64,000 nt of DNA from Nocardia yamanashiensis NBRC 100130 (GTDB taxonomy: Bacteria; Actinomycetota; Actinomycetes; Mycobacteriales; Mycobacteriaceae). The notes under the pieces are model-generated. The model was not told the origin of the DNA. It did no database searches and saw nothing but the letters and a program-made list of their open reading frames with translations. This document shows, piece after piece, positions 1 to 7,198 of the stretch. A program made the translations under genes and the position numbers. Where the stretch lies: contig NZ_BDCD01000006.1 in the NCBI RefSeq assembly GCF_001613325.1, forward strand, positions 95,782-159,781, in the 5' to 3' direction. Position 1 is the first letter of the stretch. Each line of letters starts with the position of its first letter.

Positions 1-139
1 AACCATCCAGCGCGTTGACCTTTCATACGCCACTCGCCGACCGGCTCGAAAGCTGCGGCTCGCGGTGATGCCGTGCGGCCAGAAGACGCCGACGCGATAG
101 CCCGCTCGGCGACGGCGAACGAGTTCGCGGCGACAGGTG

Positions 140-1048
140 CTACTTGTGGTCGATCCGGCCGATCGGATCGGCGGTGCCGGCCAGGTCGGCCTGCAGTTTT
201 TCCCATGCGGCGGAGTCGATTTCGAGGGCGCTGCACAGATAGGCCCAGGTAGCCTCGCGGATCAGAGCGACGCGTTCGGGGTTTTCGTCGGTGGTGTCGG
301 CGGCGTTGTAGGCGTGGATGCCACCGAGCAGGTGTTCGCCTCCGAAGGCGGTGAGCAGGCTGCGGGCGCCGGGGCTGTGGGTGTACACGTCGGTGAACCA
401 GTCAGGTCCGCGGGTCGAGAGCTGGGATTGATCATGATCGCCCGCGACCACCAGTACCGGCGTGGTCAGGCCGCTGAAGTCCGGGTTCATGAAGGGGAAG
501 TTCGCGACGGCGAACGGTGAGAGGTCGTCCCCGCCCAGGCCCGCAGTCGCAAGCAGCACACCGGCTTTCACGCGGGCGTCGGTCAGATCGGGACCGGGCT
601 GCCCGTCCGCGCCGAGGACGCGGGCGCCGAGCAACATGCCGACGGTCTGCCCGCCCCAGGAGTGGCCCGCGACGGCGATCCGCTCGCGGTCGACGCGCTC
701 GCCGAGGCCCGGAATCGCGGCGAGGATCTGATCGAGGTCGTCGAGTACCCGCACGACGTCGGTGACGCGGATGCGCCAGATATCCGGGTAGCGCGGATCG
801 TCAGGAGTGACGCCGAGGGTCCGCGAATCCAGGAAGGTGGGTTGGACGACGACGAATCCGTGTGCGGCCCAGTGGTCGACGAGCGGGTCATAGGAGGACA
901 TGGACTTGCCGAACCCGTGGGCGAGGATGACGACCGGCAGGCCGGATCCGGAAGCGGGCGCGGACACGCGAACTTCCAGGTCGACGCCGCGCTCGGGCGT
1001 CGGCAGCGTGACGGGCTTGACACTGATGATCGGAGTGGGGGCGAACAT
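140..1048 (-). CDS. alpha/beta hydrolase, chlorophyllase/dienelactone-hydrolase-like
   Basis: About 302 residues. The oxyanion-side motif LAHGFG lies near residue 43, the nucleophile elbow AGHSWGG has Ser130, an acid is likely in VVAGDHDQS and the His in FGGEHLLGG, so the triad looks complete. It has no signal peptide and is probably a cytoplasmic esterase or lipase-like hydrolase; the substrate cannot be read from sequence. The frame stays open far upstream into the divergent TetR gene, but the fold begins at MFAPTPI, and a promoter (TTGTCA, 17-bp spacer, TATATT) lies just upstream, so I start here. The divergent TetR regulator with two operators inside this promoter is its probable repressor. 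Confidence 0.85.
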   Translation of the reverse strand: MFAPTPIISVKPVTLPTPERGVDLEVRVSAPASGSGLPVVILAHGFGKSMSSYDPLVDHWAAHGFVVVQPTFLDSRTLGVTPDDPRYPDIWRIRVTDVVRVLDDLDQILAAIPGLGERVDRERIAVAGHSWGGQTVGMLLGARVLGADGQPGPDLTDARVKAGVLLATAGLGGDDLSPFAVANFPFMNPDFSGLTTPVLVVAGDHDQSQLSTRGPDWFTDVYTHSPGARSLLTAFGGEHLLGGIHAYNAADTTDENPERVALIREATWAYLCSALEIDSAAWEKLQADLAGTADPIGRIDHK

Positions 1049-1084
1049 GCGGAAGATCCCTTCGAGGGCGATAGACTCCCAAGC

Positions 1085-1127
1085 GGAGCACTGTTCCGAA
1101 TATACGGAGCACTGTTCCGCTTGACAA
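1085..1127. promoter_or_regulatory. Divergent promoter with two tandem TetR operators
   Basis: The 15-bp sequence CGGAGCACTGTTCCG occurs twice, at 1085-1099 and 1105-1119, 20 bp apart, so both face the same side of the helix. Each copy is a near-palindrome (GGAnCAnTGnTCC). On the minus strand a -35 TTGTCA (1127-1122) and -10 TATATT (1104-1099) are spaced by 17 bp. One operator fills the spacer and the other abuts the -10, which suits tight repression of the hydrolase gene. Binding by the adjacent TetR protein is inferred. Confidence 0.75.
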
Positions 1128-1153
1128 GTACAGTTGAAGGAAAGGAGTGCCGC

Positions 1154-1726
1154 GTGAGTGAGCCGTCGCCGGCCCAGGCCAAACGCGCAGATGCCCGGCG
1201 CAACGAAAAGTCCCTGCTGGACGCCGCGGCCGCAGTCTTCGTCACCGATGGCGTGGACGCGCCGGTGCGCCGCATCGCCGCCGAGGCCGGAGTCGGCATG
1301 GGCACGATCTACCGCCACTTCCCCACGCGCGCAGACCTTGTCGCAGCCGTCTACCGCCATCAGATCGACGCCTGCGCCGAGGCCGGCCCCACCCTGCTCG
1401 CGACCACACCCTCCCCCTTCACCGCGCTCCGCCAATGGGTCGACCTCTTCACCGACTTCCTGACGACCAAACACGGTCTCGCCGCCGCGATGCGCAGCGA
1501 CCCCGACGGCATCACCGCCCTGCACGCCCTGTTCCTGGACCGCCTGGTCCCCGTCTTCGAGGACCTCCTCACCGCGGCTCGCAACGCTGGCGAGGCCACC
1601 ACCGATTTCACCGCCTACCAATTGATGCGCGCCATCGGCGATATCTGCGCGGGCGCCGAGCTGACCGACCCGAACTACGACCCCCGCCTCACCCTCCGTC
1701 TGCTGCTCGCCGGCTGCCAGAAGTAA
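1154..1726 (+). CDS. TetR/AcrR family transcriptional regulator
   Basis: About 190 residues from a GTG start with an upstream SD (AAAGGAG). The N-terminal helix-turn-helix is typical: SLLDAAAAVFVTDGV, then VRRIAAEAGVGMGTIYRHF at about residues 35-55. The C-terminal ligand domain resembles the TetR_C group common in actinobacteria (FTDFLTTKHGLAAAMRS). It is divergent from an alpha/beta hydrolase and separated from it by two tandem operator repeats, so it very likely represses that hydrolase and perhaps itself. The frame is open further upstream, but that part overlaps the hydrolase in antisense and has no HTH. Confidence 0.92.
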   Translation: MSEPSPAQAKRADARRNEKSLLDAAAAVFVTDGVDAPVRRIAAEAGVGMGTIYRHFPTRADLVAAVYRHQIDACAEAGPTLLATTPSPFTALRQWVDLFTDFLTTKHGLAAAMRSDPDGITALHALFLDRLVPVFEDLLTAARNAGEATTDFTAYQLMRAIGDICAGAELTDPNYDPRLTLRLLLAGCQK

Positions 1727-1740
1727 AACCGCGCGCTCAC

Positions 1741-1746
1741 TATGAT
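1741..1746 (+). promoter_or_regulatory. -10 element for a probably leaderless gene
   Basis: TATGAT ends six bases before the GTG at 1753, the spacing expected when transcription starts at the first base of the start codon. No Shine-Dalgarno sequence precedes the GTG. Confidence 0.45.
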
Positions 1747-1752
1747 GGCGTC

Positions 1753-2214
1753 GTGTTCATCGCAGGCATCGGACCGTTCACGGCGCAACCAGGTCCCGAA
1801 GGCGGGAGCATTTGGTCGCCATCGGCCACGATCGGCAGCAGTCTGTTCGACGATCCGATCGAGGTGAACGTTCTTCTCCCAGAGGGGCAGTCGGCTGATT
1901 CCGCGCTCATCGCGACGGTGCTGGGCGACCTGGACCACTACCTGCTACTCGGCCTGCGATTCCTGCACACCGAGCTTATCGCCGCCCCCGAATCCTTCGG
2001 CTCGACACCCGAGGACGCACGTCGATTCGAGCGGTTCGATCCCGCAACCTTCCCCGTCGACCACCCCCAGCTCAACTTTTACGAGGGCACCGAATGGTTG
2101 CTGCGCTTCGCCGAGGGCGGACTGCCGATCTGCGAACCTTACGGCGTGGCAGTGGTTTTCGTGAATCACGAACCGGTGCGGGTCGAAGATCTGAGCGACT
2201 CGGCATCGATCTGA
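1753..2214 (+). CDS. Hypothetical protein
   Basis: About 153 residues, acidic and soluble, without signal peptide or membrane segment. It begins VFIAGIGPF and holds a mixed region rich in Leu and Glu (LLLGLRFLHTELI) and a C-terminal segment with WLLRFAEGGLPICEPYG. I do not recognise the family. The GTG start is chosen because a -10-like TATGAT sits six bases upstream (leaderless), and no earlier in-frame start is supported. Its size and its pairing with another unknown gene 35 bp downstream resemble immunity-type accessory genes, but nothing in the sequence proves that. Confidence 0.6.
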   Translation: MFIAGIGPFTAQPGPEGGSIWSPSATIGSSLFDDPIEVNVLLPEGQSADSALIATVLGDLDHYLLLGLRFLHTELIAAPESFGSTPEDARRFERFDPATFPVDHPQLNFYEGTEWLLRFAEGGLPICEPYGVAVVFVNHEPVRVEDLSDSASI

Positions 2215-2249
2215 TCAGTGCTTCCGCCACCGTAGAAGAGGTCGTCTGA

Positions 2250-2702
2250 ATGTCGCGCCCGGAAAGTCGATTGGCAGGCATGCGCCCCCAGGACGTGATC
2301 GTTCACAGGGCGCTCGTGCTCGGGTGGTACGACGGCCCCCTCGAAGGATTCATCGACCTGTCCCAGCCCGAATCATCCTGGTATTTCCAGCTCATGGGCG
2401 AACGGTACGAACCCGGCGATATCGATTCCCGGCTCTACCTGCTGTCCCATGTGCCGGCCGGGGTGATCGACCAGATCACCGAGCTAGCCGGAGAAGCCTT
2501 CCCTGCCACGCGGAAGGTCTGGGTGCCCTCCTGGCAGTTCCCCGATCCAGCCCGTGAGCAAGCCGCCGACGATGTCGTCGACACAGCCATCGCCGAAGCG
2601 AAGCCCGGCAGACTCATCGTGCACGCGAAAGACCTCACCCGCGTGACCGATTTCTGGATCACGACCACTCCCCTTCGATTGCCCCGCCAACCCATTCAAT
2701 GA
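2250..2702 (+). CDS. Hypothetical protein
   Basis: About 150 residues (MSRPESRLAGMRP at the start), soluble. The pattern VLGWYDGPLEGFIDL followed by WYFQLMGERYEPGDIDSR and a C-terminal TDFWITTTPLR looks like a genuine alpha+beta protein rather than a chance frame. There are no cysteines, no signal peptide and no recognised catalytic motif. It follows the preceding unknown gene in the same direction with a 35-bp gap and could be cotranscribed with it. Function unknown. Confidence 0.65.
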   Translation: MSRPESRLAGMRPQDVIVHRALVLGWYDGPLEGFIDLSQPESSWYFQLMGERYEPGDIDSRLYLLSHVPAGVIDQITELAGEAFPATRKVWVPSWQFPDPAREQAADDVVDTAIAEAKPGRLIVHAKDLTRVTDFWITTTPLRLPRQPIQ

Positions 2703-2823
2703 GACGTGGATTAGCCAGGCGTTCGCGCGCCACGCTTCAGCGGCGGTTGGACCGGTCCATCGCGGGTACGCAACCTTCACGACCGCATTTCCAACGTCCA
2801 CGGGTAGTGAAGGGAGATTTCGC

Positions 2824-3138
2824 ATGACGACGAGCGGAGGAGCCATGTATCCGTCCTCGCGTGAGCCGGTGCCGCGGCAATGGCGCAGGCCACGCCACCA
2901 TGCCGGTGAGGGCATCGAGGACGGCGTCAACGTGGTCGGCGTGTTCATGTTCCTGCTGGGGATCCTCGCGCTGGCGCTCACTCTGGTCGCGGCCGGGTAT
3001 GGCTTCGCCGGATGGGCAACGGTGGCCGGCATCGCCTGCGGGTTGCTGTTCGTGGGTGCGGTGGCGGTGATTTCGCTCGAATGGCATCGCCAGCACGCGG
3101 ATGACGGGCCCGAACCCGAAGAGCGACAGGGGCATTGA
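2824..3138 (+). CDS. Small two-helix membrane protein, UsfY-like
   Basis: About 104 residues. A basic, Pro-rich cytoplasmic N-terminus (RQWRRPRHHAGEG) precedes two hydrophobic helices, roughly residues 40-62 and 66-86, and a short acidic tail. The size and layout resemble the small UsfY-type proteins linked to the SigF stress regulon in mycobacteria, but I cannot confirm homology. An SD (GGGAG) lies upstream. The preceding 120 bp contains GGTTG, a 14-bp gap and GGGTAC (2745-2769), somewhat like a SigF/SigB promoter. Function unknown. Confidence 0.7.
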   Translation: MTTSGGAMYPSSREPVPRQWRRPRHHAGEGIEDGVNVVGVFMFLLGILALALTLVAAGYGFAGWATVAGIACGLLFVGAVAVISLEWHRQHADDGPEPEERQGH

Positions 3139-3250
3139 TCCCGCGACGATTGGAAGCGATGTTCATGGTGATCTGCGCTGAATATGCTTGATCTGACGTC
3201 TCGACTTATTGCCTGACGTCGCAATGCCGTTGGGCGAAGGGGGAGTCGGG

Positions 3251-4314
3251 ATGATCGGGTCCGTAGACGAGGCTGCCATCGACGAGGCGTTCGGACAGTT
3301 CGGCGTGCCGGGAGCCAGCTGGGCGGTGATCGCCGACGGCCGGATCGCACAGACCGGGGTATCCGGAGTTCAGACCGCCGACGAGCGGCGGCCGGTGACA
3401 AGCACAACGAGATTTCAAGCGTGCTCGATCAGCAAACCGGTTGTGGCGCTGGCGATGTTGCGACTGGTCGATCAGGGCGTGCTCGATCTGGACGCCGACA
3501 GACCACGGTGCAGATTCTGCGAGGGGAGTTTCCGGCGAATACGGCCGGAATACGAGTGGACACCGTCCCCGGCGCACAATTCCGTTACTCCGGGGGCGGA
3601 ACGATCGCGATGCAGCTGCTCATCGAGGAAGTGACGGGCGCCCCGTTCCCGGCGCTGATGCGCGAACTCGTGCTGGACCCGGGCGCACCGGATGCGCTCA
3701 TCTCACAACCCCTCGCCCGCGAAATGCTGACCCCACAGATCATCTCGTCCACCCCGGACCCCCTCGGCGACCTGAACGCGGTCGGCCTCGGCCCCTTCCT
3801 CGCCACGAACGGCCCCGCGAGATTCGGCCACAGCGGCGGGAACGAAGGCTTCCGATGCCACCTGCTGGCCTACCGAGAGATCGGCGTCGGGGCGGCGGTG
3901 ATGACCAACAGCGACCTCGGAGTCTATGCGATGCAACGCGTGTTCGCCGCCATCGCCAAAGCCCACGACTGGCCGGACTGCCCGATCGAGATCGACACTC
4001 CCGACCTACCCACCGAATCGACCCTGGAAAGCTTCGGGGGCCGCTACCGGCTCCACCCCGGATTCGAATTCACAGTCACCCCAACCCACCACGACCTTCA
4101 GGTCACCTTCGACCGACAACCACAGATGACCTTCAGCTCCCTGAAAGGGAACAGCGAAGGACCTCCACTATTCGTCTCGGTCACGACCGAAACGGCTCTC
4201 CGCCTCGACGGCGACACGCTCGTGTTCCTCCAAAACGGCCAGGAAGTCGCCTGCGAGCGCCTCCCTGCGAATGGGGATGGGCAGCCATCGATTCGGCCGG
4301 ACACCATTCGTTAG
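3251..4314 (+). pseudogene. Beta-lactamase-family serine hydrolase, internally deleted and frameshifted
   Basis: The first part (from 3251, SD-like GGGAG upstream) encodes IDEAFGQFGVPGASWAVIADG and the SxxK motif CSISKPVVALAML, ending in VLDLDAD near 3498. The sequence then continues in another frame from about 3504 (TTVQILRGEFPANTAGIRVDT), giving the Tyr motif QFRYSGGG, the HSGG motif (FGHSGGNEGF) and a C-terminal lipocalin-like tail. Intact members have about 45-60 residues between these parts, including the LRQLLSHTAG segment, which is missing here. A deletion whose length is not a multiple of three explains both the loss and the frame change. A sequencing error alone would not remove that segment. 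Confidence 0.8.
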
Positions 4315-4440
4315 CGCGGCGGCTGACCTCGGCAGTAGGCGAGCGCAGCGACATCGGACGGCACACCCGAACTCCCCCAGCAAAATCCGACAACCCTCTC
4401 ATCGCTCGTGGCGATGCCGCAGCGCAGTTAGCTTGTGCAG

Positions 4441-5442
4441 ATGCCCGCGTCACCTCAGAATCCGCATGATGCGTACTTCCGACGCGTACTGTCCCGCCCC
4501 GCTGACGCGGCATCGATCATCAGCCCCCTTCTTCCCGGACCTGTTGCAGCACAAGTGGAGTGGGATTCCCTCAAGCTGTTGTCAACCAGCTTCGTGTCCG
4601 AGGACTTACGTTCTCGCTACGGCGATCTGCTCTTTCGCGCCAGGATCAACGGCCGTGAGGCATATCTGTACACTCTGATCGAACATCAAAGCGGCAGCGA
4701 CCCTTTGATGGCGTTCCGCATGCTGGAATACCTTGTCAACATCTGGTGCCGTTATCTGCGTGAGAACACCGACGCAAAAACCTTGCCCGCCGTGATCCCG
4801 ATCGTCGTGCACTGCGACCGCAAGGGCAGCGCATGGTCCGCACCGACCGAAGTCTCCGAACTCATCGATCTCGACGACTCGACCCGAACGGCGCTCGGTC
4901 CATACCTGCCGCACCTGAGCTTCCTCCTCGACGACATCACAACAGTCGATGTCGAAGCCATCCGGGCTCGCCACGCCACACCTGCGGCCACGTTGATGCT
5001 CGTGCTACAGAAAATCGCACCTGCCAACGACCGGCTCGGCACCGAACTCATGCCGCTGATCACCGAGTTCGCCAGACTGCTGGCGGGACCCACCGGGGTC
5101 GATGACCTGCGATGCCTCCTGAAGTACATTTTCTATGTAGGAGAAACGAAAGCCACCGATCTCGATTCGCTGATCGACCAGCTCGGCGAACAGGCCAAGG
5201 AGGCGATGATGACCACTGCCGACCAGCTCCGGGCCGAAGGCGCGGCACGCGGGCGCGCTGAGGGGCACGCTGAAGGGCGGGCCGAGGGCCGGGCTGAGGC
5301 GTTGACCGAGCTGCTGACCGCCAAGTTCGGGACCCTGCCGGGGCCGATAACCGCCAGCATCGCAGCGGCGAGCTCCGAGGAACTGCGTACGTGGACGGTG
5401 CGGGTGCTCACAGCAACCCAGCTGGAGGATGTCTTCTCCTGA
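4441..5442 (+). CDS. Rpn family recombination-promoting nuclease / putative transposase (PD-(D/E)XK)
   Basis: About 333 residues. The N-terminus NPHDAYFRRVLSRP and the core SRYGDLLFRARINGREAYLYTLIEHQS are hallmarks of the Rpn (Transposase_31) family. The catalytic Asp of YGDLLF and the Glu-His-Gln of LIEHQS are present, as is the following FRMLEYLVNIW. The C-terminal part has the usual Arg-Ala-Glu-Gly repeats (GRAEGHAEGRAEGRAEA, about residues 271-287). Such proteins are DNA endonucleases that stimulate RecA-independent recombination; no transposon ends are visible here. A -10-like TAGCTT ends six bases before ATG 4441 (leaderless); GTG 4435 is an alternative start. Confidence 0.88.
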   Translation: MPASPQNPHDAYFRRVLSRPADAASIISPLLPGPVAAQVEWDSLKLLSTSFVSEDLRSRYGDLLFRARINGREAYLYTLIEHQSGSDPLMAFRMLEYLVNIWCRYLRENTDAKTLPAVIPIVVHCDRKGSAWSAPTEVSELIDLDDSTRTALGPYLPHLSFLLDDITTVDVEAIRARHATPAATLMLVLQKIAPANDRLGTELMPLITEFARLLAGPTGVDDLRCLLKYIFYVGETKATDLDSLIDQLGEQAKEAMMTTADQLRAEGAARGRAEGHAEGRAEGRAEALTELLTAKFGTLPGPITASIAAASSEELRTWTVRVLTATQLEDVFS

Positions 5443-5462
5443 CCACGGGACCAGGTCAGGGA

Positions 5463-5828
5463 TCACCCCACGGAGCCGGTGGGCACCTGGGAGCGTGGGA
5501 CTGCGCTGGTGATCGACCACCCCGCCTCTAGAGCGGGTGCGCCGCACGAGGTATCGAAGGTGACGCTGGAATGCGGGTCGACCCACTGACTGGTGGGGTA
5601 GCTGGTGGTCTGGAAGGCCGGAGTGGTGCCGGGTTCGTTGAAGGTGGTGCAGCTGACCTGCGCGGAGATCAGATAGGTCTCGTCGTTGTCGTTGGTGCAG
5701 GTAGCCCCTTCGCACCAGACGCCGGGCGCCACATAGTAGGCCGCGGTGGCGGGTGGTGCGAGCAGAACTGCTGTGGCGCAGGTGATTCCAGCGATCGCTG
5801 CTAGTCTTCCGAAAGTTCGAGATTTCAT
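5463..5828 (-). CDS. Small secreted protein of unknown function
   Basis: About 121 residues. A Sec-type signal peptide covers roughly residues 1-30 (basic MKSRTFGR, hydrophobic core, ATAAYY cleavage region). The mature part of about 90 residues has four cysteines (CEGATC, VSCTTF, TSCGAP), probably two disulfides, and a beta-rich composition. An SD (GGAG) lies before ATG. It is convergent with the Rpn gene, 20 bp from its end; the sequence between can form a weak 7-bp stem. I do not recognise a named family. Confidence 0.75.
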   Translation of the reverse strand: MKSRTFGRLAAIAGITCATAVLLAPPATAAYYVAPGVWCEGATCTNDNDETYLISAQVSCTTFNEPGTTPAFQTTSYPTSQWVDPHSSVTFDTSCGAPALEAGWSITSAVPRSQVPTGSVG

Positions 5829-5938
5829 CGATTTTCTCCCCCGAGACGATTCTTGCTCGTTGCGACGGTCACACCAGTTCGTCCGCGGCGCAAGCGAATT
5901 ATGCTCCGCCGCTTGGCGAAATGCGCTGTTCGATTACT

Positions 5939-6220
5939 TCAATAGACGACCACGAGACATAACGGTGAGTGTTTAGGAGGATGTCCGTTGAGCCGGTCCA
6001 GGCTCTCCTCGCGCTCGGCCTGCCGTCGCTCCTTGCGAAGGGTTCTCGGCAGGGGCTTTCGACCCTCTTCCGGACCCATGGGGTGCGCCGCTCCCGCGGG
6101 CACCGCGTAGCGGAAATAGGTGTTCTCGATCGCGATATGGAACGGCTGAACCACCCTCCGCCACGGAGTGAACCTGCGCCGCAGATACCAGAGTCGATGG
6201 TTCCCGTCTCGAACCCTCAC
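5939..6220 (-). CDS. Possible small basic protein
   Basis: About 93 residues from GTG 6220, seven bases after the stop of the upstream small secreted gene on the same strand. It begins VRVRDGNHRLWYLRRRFTPW, rich in Trp and Arg, as in nocardial RRRxxPWR proteins, then continues with a polar basic tail (LRKERRQAEREESLDRL). There is no clear Shine-Dalgarno sequence. The composition is more protein-like than other frames here, but support is modest. Confidence 0.35.
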   Translation of the reverse strand: MRVRDGNHRLWYLRRRFTPWRRVVQPFHIAIENTYFRYAVPAGAAHPMGPEEGRKPLPRTLRKERRQAEREESLDRLNGHPPKHSPLCLVVVY

Positions 6221-6227
6221 GACGGCG

Positions 6228-6497
6228 TTAGCGCTGATCGACGCCGCGGCGGGCGCTGCCGCCGCCGGAGCCGCCGCCCTGTTGGCCACTGCCGCCTCGG
6301 GTTTCGCAGGGCTTGGTGTTGGATTTGGTGCCGGGAGAGGAGCAGGGGGTGCCCGAGGCGCCGCCCCCGCCGCCGCCTGAGGGTTTGGAAGCGGCGGTGT
6401 AGGCGGGCTGCGGGGTTTCGGGTGCTGCCGCGGCGGCGGTGCCGGCGGTCAGTAGTCCGAGTGTGCTGATCATGGCGGCGGCGATTGCGGTTTTCAT
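6228..6497 (-). CDS. Small secreted Gly/Ser-rich protein
   Basis: About 89 residues. A signal peptide (MKTAIAAAMISTLGLLTAG..AAAAAP) is followed by a low-complexity mature part rich in Gly, Ser and Pro with two cysteines (GTPCSSPG and KPCETRG). The SD AGGAGAAACC just before ATG fixes the start at 6497, although the frame opens at 6530. Such short glycine-rich exported proteins are common in Nocardia and have no assigned role. Confidence 0.65.
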   Translation of the reverse strand: MKTAIAAAMISTLGLLTAGTAAAAAPETPQPAYTAASKPSGGGGGGASGTPCSSPGTKSNTKPCETRGGSGQQGGGSGGGSARRGVDQR

Positions 6498-6644
6498 GTC
6501 GGTTTCTCCTTGATCGGGTGACAAGATCACTCTGTCGGGAGGGTGTTAACGAAACCTTGCTGATCGCTTATAGGGGGTTTGCGTACCGCGTTCGGCGGCA
6601 ATGCGTTTCGGTCGTTGTGGACGGTTCTGTGCCAGGCTGGCGAG

Positions 6645-7169
6645 GTGGAACCAGCAGGAACGAATGAATCCGATGCCCCGCAGGTGATCGGGTCGGCGGT
6701 GAGTGAACCGGGGTGGCGGACGGGGAATCCGATCAGGGTTGCTGTGGTGGCTTTGCTGCCGATGGCGTTCGTTGCCGGGACGGTCATCGCCGAAAAGGTT
6801 GTGGATCAACCCACTACACGGGTCGGGAAGATTCTCGCCATGAGCAACTTCCTCGGGCTCTCGACGCTGTGCGTACTCGGCCCGTTGGCGGTGGTGGCAC
6901 TGGTCGGGGCGATTGCGTTGCAAAATAACGACATTCGCAGGGGAAGTTGGTTCGCGAGGGTGGCCGGTGGGGCTGCTGTGATCGTGTGCGTCCTGGTCGT
7001 CGTTGCTGTTCTCAGCGATGCTTTCGGCTCCGGCTCGCGGCCGTACGAGTGGCATCCGATGTATTCGCCGCCGGCGGCCCTGCTCGCGGTCACCCCGCAG
7101 CTGGTGATCGCGATCGCCAATATCTACGTGCTCGTTCGGCTCTCGAAGCGAGAGCGTCCCGATGGCTAG
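6645..7169 (+). CDS. Membrane protein, four predicted helices
   Basis: About 174 residues. After a polar N-terminus of about 25 residues there are four hydrophobic stretches: VAVVALLPMAFVAGTVIA, a long segment at LGLSTLCVLGPLAVVALVG, AGGAAVIVCVLVVVAVL and VTPQLVIAIANIYVLV. Short hydrophilic loops and a basic end (RLSKRERPDG) complete it. It begins at GTG 6645; the frame opens at 6579. I do not recognise the family. The AraC-type regulator gene follows in the same direction after 27 bp. Confidence 0.65.
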   Translation: MEPAGTNESDAPQVIGSAVSEPGWRTGNPIRVAVVALLPMAFVAGTVIAEKVVDQPTTRVGKILAMSNFLGLSTLCVLGPLAVVALVGAIALQNNDIRRGSWFARVAGGAAVIVCVLVVVAVLSDAFGSGSRPYEWHPMYSPPAALLAVTPQLVIAIANIYVLVRLSKRERPDG

Positions 7170-7198
7170 AAATATGCGGTTCGCTAAAATCTAGCCAT
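7162..7198. promoter_or_regulatory. Inverted-repeat site and leaderless promoter of the AraC-type regulator
   Basis: ATGGCTAGA (7162-7170) and TCTAGCCAT (7190-7198) form a perfect 9-bp inverted repeat with a 19-bp spacer. Within it TAAAAT (7185-7190) is a good -10, six bases before the ATG at 7197, so the regulator mRNA is probably leaderless. The same arm pattern and 19-bp spacer recur at 9603-9637. The inferred role is binding of the encoded regulator (autoregulation). Confidence 0.6.

Noticed and set aside
1..139. Possible gene fragment at the window edge
   Set aside because: A short minus-strand frame with some protein-like residues is open here, but 139 bp without start or motif is too little to support a call.
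140..1621. Extended 493-residue version of the alpha/beta hydrolase
   Set aside because: The extra N-terminus runs antisense through the TetR gene and its operators; the hydrolase fold begins at 1048.
4441..5442. Calling the Rpn gene an insertion sequence
   Set aside because: The Transposase_31 name is historical; no terminal inverted repeats or target duplications flank the gene.
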